Part shown: piece by piece, positions 36,028 to 43,625 of the stretch
Layout of the letters: every line of letters begins with the position of its first letter
Position numbering within the stretch: the first letter of the stretch is position 1
Origin: Actinospineispora acaciae DSM 45401
Lineage (GTDB): Bacteria > Actinomycetota > Actinomycetes > Mycobacteriales > Pseudonocardiaceae
Direction of reading: 5' to 3'
Assembly: GCF_000620785.1 (NCBI RefSeq)
Contig: NZ_JIAI01000008.1
Coordinates: 124,001 to 188,000, forward strand
Length of the DNA stretch: 64,000 nt
Notes under the pieces: generated by a model
Database searches by the model: none
What the model was told of the DNA's origin: nothing
What the model saw: the letters and a program-made list of their open reading frames with translations, nothing else
Translations under genes and position numbers: made by a program

Positions 36028-36669
36028 GTGGCCCAGGGGGCGCCCAAGGTGTGGGGCGGCACCACCCTGGACGTGCGCCGGGACGCGCGCCGGCGCCGGC
36101 TGATGGAGGTCGGGTTCGAGCTGCTCGGCGGGCGGGGCAGCGCGGCGGTCACGGTCCGCTCGGTGTGCCGGCACGCCAAGCTCACCGACAGGTACTTCTA
36201 CGAGAGCTTCGCCGACCGGGAAGAGCTGCTGGTCGCGGTGTACGACCAGGTCGCCGAGGAGGCCAGGGACGTGCTCGCCGGCGCGGTCGCGAACGCGGTC
36301 ACCGGCCGCGGCGAACCGGAGGCGATCGCCAGGGCCGCCGTGGAGTCCTTCCTCGGCCTGATCACCGGCGACCCGCGCAAGGGCCGCGTGCTGCTCCTGG
36401 TCCCGATGACCGACGCCGCCCTGAGCGCCCGCGCCGTCGAGCTGATGCCGATGTTCGCCGAGCTGATCAGGGTCCAGCTCGCCGCCAACGGCTCCGCCGT
36501 CCCGGATGCCCCGCTCGAGGAACGCATGACCGCGACCGCCCTGATCGGCGCGCTGTCCAACCTGTTCATCCGCTGGCTGGACGGCACCCTGGCCGCCTCC
36601 GAGCCCGAACTGACCGACTACTGCGTCCGCATGCTGCTCACCGCGATGCCACTGGCCCGCCCCCGCTGA
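36028..36669 (+). CDS. TetR-family regulator 2
   Basis: This 213-aa regulator has an HTH at about residues 15-60 (VRRDARRRRLMEVGFELLGG, then VTVRSVCRHAKLTDRYFYESF) and a helical ligand domain. The GTG start is set by GGAGG at 36017-36021, 6 nt upstream. It diverges from the MpaB-type gene with twin operators between them, the usual layout of a self-regulating repressor and its target. Its 3' end overlaps the next gene on the other strand by 32 bp. Confidence 0.88.
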   Translation: MAQGAPKVWGGTTLDVRRDARRRRLMEVGFELLGGRGSAAVTVRSVCRHAKLTDRYFYESFADREELLVAVYDQVAEEARDVLAGAVANAVTGRGEPEAIARAAVESFLGLITGDPRKGRVLLLVPMTDAALSARAVELMPMFAELIRVQLAANGSAVPDAPLEERMTATALIGALSNLFIRWLDGTLAASEPELTDYCVRMLLTAMPLARPR

Positions 36670-37705
36670 CCGTGTCGACCCGGATCGCCCAGCCGTCGAA
36701 TCCGTCGGTCTTGACCTCTGCGTCGGTGTCGATCGTCAACGAGCCGACTTGATCCACCGGCGCCTTCGTACGGAGGTTTGCGAAGATCCGCACGGTCGTA
36801 TCGGACACCTGCACCTGCCCACCGAACCGGACACGGAGCAACGACAGGCCGCCATCGAAGCGCGCGGAGTCGAGTTCCACACGCCCGAGAAACGTCGCCC
36901 CGCTGAACAGCACCCGCTTGTACGCATGGACGCCACGCAACCGGCTGGTCCCGAAGAATCGCGCCCGTCGCGCGGTTAACCGGCCGATCGCACGTCCGCG
37001 CAGGTCGAGATACTCCACACTCGCCTCGGTCAGGTCGAGGTCGTACCGGTTCGGCTCGGACGCCGACGCACTCGGCAACAGCTCGATGATCAGGTCCTGT
37101 GCGGTCAACCGCACGACGCGTTCCCGGTCAGCATCGGCCATCTGCTCGACGGGCCAGGACCCATCGGACGTGGCCTCGGCCAGGTCAGGATCGCGGGGCA
37201 TGGCCATATAGTTGGGGTGGTTGAACGGTCGGCGCAGGTAGGAACACAGCACGTCGAGCACCGTCTGTGTCCGGTCGGGCCTGTCGCGAGCCACCCCGGC
37301 CAGCGCATGCAACGCCCCGACCCGCACCTGGTCGGCATCGTGCCCGAGCAGCTCGACCGCCTTGGCGAACCGCTCGTTCGCGGTCCGCTCCCGGTCCTGC
37401 TCCACCCGGTCCCGCTCGACCTGCTGCCGAGCCTCCTCCGTCCGCCGCCGCCGATCGTTGATCCACAACGCGTACAGCGCCAGCACCGCGCCGCCGGCCA
37501 GCCCTCCGGTCTTGAGCGCCTCCACCCGAGAGCTGCCCGGATCGGCCAGCAACCACCCGGTGACCAGCAACAACGCCCCTACCGAACCGAGCAGGCTCGC
37601 GATCAGCAACCACTGCGGCCGCGCCGCCACCGCCACCGACGCCGCCACTCCGAGGGCCGCCACCGCGACCACCACACCGGGCACAACCAGCCACACAACC
37701 CCCAC
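36638..37705 (-). CDS. Membrane protein with pentapeptide-like C-terminal region
   Basis: This 355-aa protein has three N-terminal membrane segments (about residues 2-25, 31-53, 65-81), a charged coiled helix (~85-110), then ERFAKAVELLGHDADQVRVG, AALHALAGVARD (~113-140), the module typical of actinobacterial pentapeptide-repeat membrane proteins. The C terminus carries degenerate A(D/N)LxX-type repeats (TEASVEYLDLRGRAIGRLTA, FSGATFLGRVELDSARFDGG). Function is unknown. GTG start; no clear partner gene. Confidence 0.75.
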   Translation of the reverse strand: MGVVWLVVPGVVVAVAALGVAASVAVAARPQWLLIASLLGSVGALLLVTGWLLADPGSSRVEALKTGGLAGGAVLALYALWINDRRRRTEEARQQVERDRVEQDRERTANERFAKAVELLGHDADQVRVGALHALAGVARDRPDRTQTVLDVLCSYLRRPFNHPNYMAMPRDPDLAEATSDGSWPVEQMADADRERVVRLTAQDLIIELLPSASASEPNRYDLDLTEASVEYLDLRGRAIGRLTARRARFFGTSRLRGVHAYKRVLFSGATFLGRVELDSARFDGGLSLLRVRFGGQVQVSDTTVRIFANLRTKAPVDQVGSLTIDTDAEVKTDGFDGWAIRVDTVSGGGPVASR

Positions 37706-37758
37706 GAGTCGAACATTCTGCCCGCCCGCCGGCCGTCAGTGGGCCGTATCGCGCAAAC

Positions 37759-39279
37759 TCAGCGCTCCGGGAGGCGGGCGGCGCGCAGGGCGGAGCGGCG
37801 GATCTTGCCGGCGGGGTCGCGCAGCGGTTCGGGGGTGCGCTCGAACGTGCGCGGGAGCTTGTGCGGCGCGAGCTTGGTACGGAGGTGAGCGGACAGCTCG
37901 GCGTCGGTGACCTCGGCGCTGGCCTGGACGATGGCGTGCACGGAGTTGCCCAGGTCATCGTCCGGCAGCCCGATCACCGCCGAGGACGCCACCGCCGGGT
38001 GCTCCTCCAGCGCGGCCTCTACCTCGGCCGGGTACACGTTCGCGCCCCCGACCAGGATCATGTCCTCGCGCCGGTCGGCCAGGTACAGGTAGCCCTCGGC
38101 ATCGAGCCGGCCCATGTCGCCGATGGACTGCCAGCCGTCCCGCTCGCGCGCCCGCGCGCCCAGGTAGCGGTAGGTGCGCACCCCGTCCGGCGGGCGCATC
38201 CACACCTCGCCGACCTGGCCGGCCGGCAGCGGCCGGAAGTCGTCATCGGTGATCAGCAGCTCGCCGGAGCTGGGGCGCCCGACCGAGCCGGGATGCCGCA
38301 GCCAGTCCTCGCCGTCGATCATGCACACGGCGATCGACTCGGTGCCGGCATAGAGCTCCAGGATCTTCGAAGGGCCGAGCCAGTCCAGCCAGCCGCGCTT
38401 GACGTGCTCCGGGCACGGCGCGCCGACGTGCAGCAATGTCCGCACCGACGACAGGTCGGCGCCCGCGCGCACCTCGTCCGGAAGCCGGAGCATCCGCCCC
38501 ATCAGGGTGGGCACCGCGTACAGCCAGGTGACCCGGTGCTCGGCCACGTGCCGCAGCACGTCGGCGGCGTCGAACCGCTCCATGACCACCACGTGCCCGC
38601 CCGCGACCAGCGCGATCAGCGAGAACATGAACGGCGCGTTGTGGTAGAGCGGCGCGGTGACCAGGAACACCTCGTCCGGCGCGATCCGCAGCGCGCCGGC
38701 CCGGGCAGTGATCACCTCGGTGGTGCCGGCGCCACCGGCGACGATGATCTTCGGACGGCCGGTGCTGCCGCCCGAGGTCGGCGCCTTCCACGACGGCGGG
38801 GTGGCCGGCGGCAGCGGCGCGTCGGAGAGCCTGGGATCGGGCTCGAACCCGGCCGGCAGCCAGGCGCGCGCGGCACCGGCGTCGAGCCCGATCACGATGG
38901 CGGGATCGGCGATCTCCACCAGCGCTGCCAACTCCGCCGCCGGCAGCCGCGCGGACACCGGCTGCGGGACGGCGCCGAGCTTCCACGCCGCCACCGCCGC
39001 GACATAGAACGCCACGCCGTTGGGCAGCCCGATGGTGACCAGGTCGCCCTCGCGCACCCCGCGCCCGGCCAGCTCGCGGGCCAACCGATTCGACCGCCGC
39101 GCCAGCTCCGCACGACTCACCGTGACGCCCGCGCAGCTCACCGCCGGCGCGTCCGGATCAACGGCGGCCAGCGCGTCCAACCCCACGCCGACCGGGGTGC
39201 CGTCCTCGCTCGTGTACGCGCCCCACCCGTAACCAGCGAACGGGGTCACGCTGTCGTCAGGCGGCACGCCGTCCAGCAT
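37759..39279 (-). CDS. AMP-binding acyl-CoA synthetase (FadD-like)
   Basis: This 506-aa ANL-superfamily enzyme activates a carboxylic acid via an acyl-adenylate to its CoA thioester. Motifs are SGGSTGRPK near residue 169-177, YAGTES near 316, GDMGRLDAEGYLYLADRR near 394-411, and PAGKIRR with the catalytic Lys near 494. It resembles bile-acid-CoA-ligase-like FadD proteins. The ATG at 39279 sits very close to GGAGG; GTG at residue 5 gives better spacing. Hairpin T2 separates it from SBP56. Confidence 0.87.
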   Translation of the reverse strand: MLDGVPPDDSVTPFAGYGWGAYTSEDGTPVGVGLDALAAVDPDAPAVSCAGVTVSRAELARRSNRLARELAGRGVREGDLVTIGLPNGVAFYVAAVAAWKLGAVPQPVSARLPAAELAALVEIADPAIVIGLDAGAARAWLPAGFEPDPRLSDAPLPPATPPSWKAPTSGGSTGRPKIIVAGGAGTTEVITARAGALRIAPDEVFLVTAPLYHNAPFMFSLIALVAGGHVVVMERFDAADVLRHVAEHRVTWLYAVPTLMGRMLRLPDEVRAGADLSSVRTLLHVGAPCPEHVKRGWLDWLGPSKILELYAGTESIAVCMIDGEDWLRHPGSVGRPSSGELLITDDDFRPLPAGQVGEVWMRPPDGVRTYRYLGARARERDGWQSIGDMGRLDAEGYLYLADRREDMILVGGANVYPAEVEAALEEHPAVASSAVIGLPDDDLGNSVHAIVQASAEVTDAELSAHLRTKLAPHKLPRTFERTPEPLRDPAGKIRRSALRAARLPER

Positions 39280-39310
39280 GCCTCCGCCCGCCGAACCCCG
39301 CCCGCCGAAC

Positions 39311-39360
39311 AACCCGTGAGTGGCTAGGGCCGCTATGACGGCCCTAGCCACTCACGGGTT
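39311..39360. terminator. Long perfect hairpin T2
   Basis: Arms of 22 bp (39311-39332 and 39339-39360), perfectly complementary, with the 6-nt loop CTATGA. The arm begins AACCCGTGAGTGGCTAG, nearly the same as T3. It lies immediately past the SBP56 stop codon (minus strand). Confidence 0.85.
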
Positions 39361-39364
39361 CTGA

Positions 39365-40783
39365 TCAGCGGTAACAGTAGGAGTCGGAAGAGGCGTCGCC
39401 GCCCTGGAGGCGGACCTGGTGCGCGCGCAGGCCTCGGAACTCGTCGCCGTGCGGGAAGAACCTCGGGTCTACCGAGATCCCGCCGGCCGGGTCGACGTCC
39501 AGCTTGGCGGCCCAGGCGCCGACGCCGTCCGGGTAGAACTGGTCGTCCCAGGAGCCGTACAGCGAGTTGGTCAGGTACACCCGCCGGCCGTCCCTGCTGA
39601 CCTCGACCATCTGCGGCCCGCCGGCCAGCGGCAGCTCGGGCGCGCCCGGGTGCGCGGCGCGGCGCACGATGCCGCCCAGGTGCACCGAGCCGATCTCGCG
39701 CGGGTGCGCCGGGTCGGACACGTCGTACTGCTTGAGCTCGCCGGTGCCCCAGCAGGAGACGTAGAGCCGCTGGTCGTCCACGGACAGGTTGATGTCCGTG
39801 ACCAGCGGCGGGACCGCCTTGAACGGCTTGAGCGCGGGCGGCAGGTCGTCCTCCTCGGCGGGCTCGGCCGGGATCGTGATCACCTTGTCCGCCGCCCACC
39901 GGTCGCCGTCGAGGTACCAGCGCCACACCGAGGCGGACAGGTCGGCGGTGGAGATCACCACGCCGGCGAACCCGTGGCTGCCCTCCGGGTCGTGCGCCGG
40001 GCGCAGCTCCAGCACCATCTGGTGCTCGGCGCCGAAGTCGATCTCCTGCTGGTGCACGCCCTTGGCCAGGTCCCAGAAGTGCAGCTTGTGGCCGTACTTG
40101 TTGCCGAGCAGCAGTTCCGGGTTGATCCCGTCCTCGATCATCGACGGGGTGCCCCACTCGCTGGTGACCAGCGTGTTGCGCCGCAGGTGCCACCAGGCGT
40201 CGTAGGCCAGGTACTGCGGGCCTCGGTCGGTCTCCCAGGCGCGCAGCACGTCGAACGTGTTGTGGTCGAGCAGCGCGATCCCGCCGGGGCCGTCGCCGTT
40301 GCTTGAGGCGCCGCCAGACCCGAGGCAGGACAGAAACAGCCCGTCCGGGCCGCAGTGCAGGGTGTGCGGGCGCGAGTAGCCGGCCTTGCTGGCCAGCTCC
40401 TCGGCGGTGATCGTCTTGACCAGCTTGGGCTGCGCCGGGTCCGGCTGGGTGTCGTAGACGTGGATGTTCGAGCTGCGCAGCCCGGGCAGCAGCAGGTAGC
40501 GGCGCTGCAGGCCGTCGGCGCCGTGGTCGTGGCCCTCGTGCAGCAGCGCGCTGGAGCAGGCGTTCCAGCCGAAGTGGTGCAGCTCGTCGCCCCTGGTCGG
40601 CAGGTCGGTCCAGCCCACGATCCGTCCGTAGCCGGAGGACTCGGGATCGACGTCGAGCACGGTCAGCGCGTCGGGCTTCTCACCGGCGCGGTCGAACGCG
40701 ACCACGTAGGCGAGCTTCTCGGCGGGCGCGGCGGCGGCCTCACCTGGGGTGCGGTAGAAGGTCGGGTCGGTGTGCGTGGTCAT
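39365..40783 (-). CDS. Selenium-binding protein SBP56 / methanethiol oxidase family
   Basis: This 472-aa beta-propeller protein is of the SBP56 family; bacterial members (MtoX) oxidise methanethiol to formaldehyde, H2S and peroxide using copper. Characteristic segments are HHFGWNACSSALLHEGHDHG (~69-88), SRPHTLHCGPDGLFLSCLG (~136-154) and the C-terminal FPHGDEFRGLRAHQVRLQGG (~441-460). Cys and His residues expected for metal binding are present. No signal peptide is seen. SOD lies upstream on the same strand, which would suit peroxide or superoxide handling; linkage is inference. Confidence 0.93.
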   Translation of the reverse strand: MTTHTDPTFYRTPGEAAAAPAEKLAYVVAFDRAGEKPDALTVLDVDPESSGYGRIVGWTDLPTRGDELHHFGWNACSSALLHEGHDHGADGLQRRYLLLPGLRSSNIHVYDTQPDPAQPKLVKTITAEELASKAGYSRPHTLHCGPDGLFLSCLGSGGASSNGDGPGGIALLDHNTFDVLRAWETDRGPQYLAYDAWWHLRRNTLVTSEWGTPSMIEDGINPELLLGNKYGHKLHFWDLAKGVHQQEIDFGAEHQMVLELRPAHDPEGSHGFAGVVISTADLSASVWRWYLDGDRWAADKVITIPAEPAEEDDLPPALKPFKAVPPLVTDINLSVDDQRLYVSCWGTGELKQYDVSDPAHPREIGSVHLGGIVRRAAHPGAPELPLAGGPQMVEVSRDGRRVYLTNSLYGSWDDQFYPDGVGAWAAKLDVDPAGGISVDPRFFPHGDEFRGLRAHQVRLQGGDASSDSYCYR

Positions 40784-40963
40784 GCGCTCGGGCTCCTGTC
40801 GTCGATGGGCTGATGGCTACCGGCAAGGACGACAGGAACTGGCGCACACCCTGAGCAGGTCGACATACAGTCGCCGTACGAGCACCGCGGGCATGGGTAT
40901 CACCCAAGCGGGCCCGGCCGCCGCAGGCAACCCTCCCGTCGCGCCCCCGCCCGCCCAAGTTCC

Positions 40964-41018
40964 CGCGAGTCGGGCGTTTCAGCACATCGAGTCGCGCGTT
41001 TCGGCACACCGCGTCGGG
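40964..41018 (+). repeat. Intergenic repeat A, copy A5
   Basis: GAGTCG, linker GGCGTTTCAGCACATC, GAGTCG, then CGCGTTTCGGCAC. A third, decayed core GCGTCG follows at the same 22-nt step. This copy points against the flanking genes. Confidence 0.85.
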
Positions 41019-41026
41019 TGGAGGGT

Positions 41027-41083
41027 CGCGGGGGCCTCGCCGCCGTGTCGAGCCCCGGGCGGGGCAGCGGCGAGGCCCCCGCG
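41027..41083 (-). terminator. Strong hairpin after sod
   Basis: A 17-bp perfect inverted repeat (41027-41043/41067-41083; arm CGCGGGGGCCTCGCCGC) with a 23-nt loop lies 60 nt past the sod stop codon. Confidence 0.75.
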
Positions 41084-41142
41084 CCGCGCTGGCGTTCGAG
41101 TTGTCGGAAACGATCACCAAGCGCGGGTCTGAGGGGGAGCGG

Positions 41143-41769
41143 TCAGGCGGCGACCGGGGTCCGCGCGGCGCGGGCGGCGGCGAACCGCTCGGCCACGTCG
41201 CCCCAGTTCACGATCGTCCACAGGCCCTTCACGTAGTCCGCCTTGACGTTGCGGTACTGCAGGTAGAACGCGTGCTCCCACATGTCGAACACGAGCAGCG
41301 GCACCGCCGACATCGACATGTTCGCCTGGTGGTCGTAGAGCTGGTGCACGATCAGCCGCTGGCCGATCGGCTCCCAGGCCAGCACGCCCCAGCCCGAGCC
41401 CTGGATCGTGGTGGACACGGCGGTCATGTGCGCGCGCAGCTTGTCCGCCGAGCCGAAGAACTCGTCCACGGCGGCGGCCAGCTCGCCGTCGGGGTTGGCG
41501 GCGGCGCTGGACGGCGAGGTGAGGTTCTTCCAGAACACCGTGTGCATGGCGTGCCCGGCGAGGTTGAACGCCAGCGTCTTCTCCAGCCCGACGATCGCGC
41601 CGAAGTCGCCGTTCTCCCGGGCGGTGGCCAGCTTCTCCAGCGTGTCGTTCGCGCCCTTCACGTAGGCCGCGTGGTGCTTGCTGTGGTGCAGCTCCATGAT
41701 CTCGCCGCTGATCGCGGGCTCCAGGGCCGCGTAGTCGTAGTCCAGCTCTGGCAGGACGTACTCCGCCAT
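41143..41769 (-). CDS. Fe/Mn superoxide dismutase
   Basis: This 208-aa enzyme dismutes superoxide in the cytoplasm. Metal-ligand regions are ELHHSKHH (His28 region), HAMHTVFWKNL near 75, and the C-terminal DMWEHAFY (Asp and His near 160). The ATG follows GGAG. A palindrome matching the Nur operator lies 34 nt upstream of the start, which argues that it is the iron form (SodF type) repressed when nickel is present. Metal preference cannot be settled from sequence alone. Confidence 0.95.
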   Translation of the reverse strand: MAEYVLPELDYDYAALEPAISGEIMELHHSKHHAAYVKGANDTLEKLATARENGDFGAIVGLEKTLAFNLAGHAMHTVFWKNLTSPSSAAANPDGELAAAVDEFFGSADKLRAHMTAVSTTIQGSGWGVLAWEPIGQRLIVHQLYDHQANMSMSAVPLLVFDMWEHAFYLQYRNVKADYVKGLWTIVNWGDVAERFAAARAARTPVAA

Positions 41770-41802
41770 CGGTGTGTGCTCCTCAGTGCCTGACTCTGGT
41801 AT

Positions 41803-41819
41803 TTGCAAGACGATTGCAA
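41803..41819. promoter_or_regulatory. Nur-type operator of the sod gene
   Basis: TTGCAA, GACGA, TTGCAA: an exact match to the Streptomyces Nur consensus tTGCaa-N5-ttGCAA as I recall it. It lies 34-50 nt upstream of the sod start codon, in promoter position. Confidence 0.75.
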
Positions 41820-41934
41820 CATAGTCCCGGCGGTATCCCGGTGCCAGGGTCGCGGCCGGTGTGTGAACCCTCATGCCGATTCGGCACGCCCGACCGGGCG
41901 ACACCGGATCAGGCACGCCGGGCACCGCCGCGGC

Positions 41935-42873
41935 TCAGATGACGGCGTCGCGCTCCCGCCGGCTCGCGCGCAGCCGGCGCAGCATCCGGGCGTCGGTGAA
42001 CCCGACCTCGTGGGCGGCGGAGTCCTGCGACCAGCCCTGCTCCAGCAGCGCGCCCGCCCGCTCCAACCGCAGCTCGTGCTGGTAGCGCAGCGGGGTGATC
42101 CCGGTGGCCGCCCGGAAGTGCCTGGTCAGGGTGCGCGAGCTGACGCCGAGCAGGCCGGCCAGCTCGTCCAGCGGGAGCGGCTCGGCGAACCGCGCGTCGA
42201 GCACGTCCTGGGCGCGGTGGACCACGTCGGCGAGGTGGTCTCGGTGCCGCAGCATGGCGCTGGCCTGCGGCGCGGCCCCGTTGCGGCGCGCGGAGACGAC
42301 GAGGGAGCGGGCCGTGCGGGCGGCGACGGCGGGCCCGTGGTCGGTGGCCACCAGGTGCAGCGCGAGGTCGATGCCGCTGGCGATCCCCGCGGAGGTGAAC
42401 ACCCGCCCATCCGCGACGAACAGGACGTCCCGCACGACCTTCACGGCCGGGTAGCGCCGCTCCATCTCGTCCTGCACCTCGTGGTGCGTGGTGGCCCGCC
42501 GCCCGTCGAGCAGCCCGGCGTCGGCGAGCGCGAACGAACCGGCGCAGACGCTGACCACCCGGCCGCCCCTGGCGTGGTGCGCGACGATCCGGTCCAGGGT
42601 GTCCCTCGGCGTCGGCCTGGCCGCCCGCCCGGCGCCGACCTGCCAGCCCGGCACGATCACGATGTCGCGCGGGCGGGTCGGTGGCCAGCGTTCGTCCACG
42701 ACCAGGCCCAGGCCCTGGTGGCTGTGCACGACCCCGCTGGTCGAGGTGTACGCCAGCCGGTAGGCGCCGCCCAGCTCGCCGGCCGTCGAGAACACCTGCG
42801 CCGGGCCGGCGAGGTCGAGCAGGTGCACGCCCTCGGACAGGGCGAACACCACGGTCCTCGGCTCGGCCGTCAT
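41935..42873 (-). CDS. GlxA-type DJ-1/PfpI-AraC regulator
   Basis: This 312-aa protein has an N-terminal DJ-1/PfpI amidase-like domain with Cys110 in VVSVCAGSFALADAG, followed by a C-terminal AraC-type HTH (~210-305; LLGVSSRTLTRHFRAATGIT). Such GlxA-like proteins are transcription factors rather than amidases. The ATG at 42873 is 7 nt after the stop of the isochorismatase-like gene, so both are in one operon and it may control that gene. Confidence 0.9.
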   Translation of the reverse strand: MTAEPRTVVFALSEGVHLLDLAGPAQVFSTAGELGGAYRLAYTSTSGVVHSHQGLGLVVDERWPPTRPRDIVIVPGWQVGAGRAARPTPRDTLDRIVAHHARGGRVVSVCAGSFALADAGLLDGRRATTHHEVQDEMERRYPAVKVVRDVLFVADGRVFTSAGIASGIDLALHLVATDHGPAVAARTARSLVVSARRNGAAPQASAMLRHRDHLADVVHRAQDVLDARFAEPLPLDELAGLLGVSSRTLTRHFRAATGITPLRYQHELRLERAGALLEQGWSQDSAAHEVGFTDARMLRRLRASRRERDAVI

Positions 42874-42880
42874 GATCCGG

Positions 42881-43444
42881 TCAGGACGCCCGCGCCTGTG
42901 CTCCGAGCACCTGGTCGACGCTGACGACCTCGGCGAACCGGTCCTGCAGGGCGCTCGCGGTGTGCCGCTGGACATCCTCGGCGCTGAGCTCGCCGGCGCC
43001 GTCGAACCGCTCCAGGGGCTGGGTGGCGGTGGCGTCGAGCACGAACCGCACCCGGTAGCCGAGGTCGCTGGCCAGCCGGGCGGTGGTCTCGCAGCACTGC
43101 TCGGTGCGGATCCCGGTGACCAGGACGTCGGTGATGCCGCGCGCGGTGAGCTGTTCGCCGAGGTCGGTCGTGGTGAACGCGTTGTGGCTGGTCTTGTACA
43201 GCACCGGCTCGCCACCGCTCGGCGCGAGCCCGGGCAGCAGCCGTACGTGCCCCAGCTCCGGGTCGAACTCCGTGCCGGTGCCCGGCTCGCTGTGCAGGAT
43301 CCAGACGACCTGGTCACCGTGGTCGCGGGCGTGCTCGACCAGCCGGGCGACGCGGTCGGCGATGTCCGGGGCCGAGATGCGCGCCCAGTCCTCCCGCTGC
43401 CGGAAGGACTCCTGGACGTCGATCACGAGAAGCGCTGTGGCCAT
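42881..43444 (-). CDS. Isochorismatase-like cysteine hydrolase
   Basis: This 187-aa cysteine hydrolase has the probable triad Asp9 (VIDVQ), Lys84 (LYKTSHNAF) and Cys117 or Cys118 (RTEQCCETTA). The family includes nicotinamidases, isochorismatases and N-carbamoyl hydrolases; the substrate is not identifiable. CCTGCCGG/CCGGCAGG (43454-43461/43475-43482) just upstream may be an operator. It is co-directional with the GlxA-type regulator gene. Confidence 0.88.
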   Translation of the reverse strand: MATALLVIDVQESFRQREDWARISAPDIADRVARLVEHARDHGDQVVWILHSEPGTGTEFDPELGHVRLLPGLAPSGGEPVLYKTSHNAFTTTDLGEQLTARGITDVLVTGIRTEQCCETTARLASDLGYRVRFVLDATATQPLERFDGAGELSAEDVQRHTASALQDRFAEVVSVDQVLGAQARAS

Positions 43445-43557
43445 GGCCCCGATCCTGCCGGGGCGCGTCGACGTCCGGCAGGGCCGATCGAGGCCGCGAC
43501 CGGAACGATCCGGTCACGGACGCGCCCCCTGCCGGCCGACCCCGGGCGTCCGCGCTG

Positions 43558-43604
43558 GTGTGCTGAAACGCCCGACTCGGTGTGCTCAGACGCCCGACTC
43601 GCGG
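43558..43604 (-). repeat. Intergenic repeat A, copy A6
   Basis: On the minus strand: GAGTCG, linker GGCGTCTGAGCACACC, GAGTCG, then GGCGTTTCAGCAC. It lies just past the CoxL-type gene. Confidence 0.85.
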
Positions 43605-43625
43605 AGCGGTGGGTACGGCGGTCGG

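Larger units (their letters stand above)
40784..41142 (-). other. 359-nt gap between sod and SBP56
   Basis: No credible gene is seen. It holds the inverted repeat CCTGTCGTC/GACGACAGG (40795-40803/40828-40836) in the SBP56 leader, repeat A5 (40964-41018) and the sod terminator hairpin (41027-41083). Confidence 0.6.

Noticed and set aside
40784..40850. Riboswitch or leader peptide upstream of SBP56
   Set aside because: An inverted repeat and an open minus-strand frame (beginning VRQFLSSLPVAIS) are present, but the frame runs into SBP56, has no clear start, and no known riboswitch core is visible.
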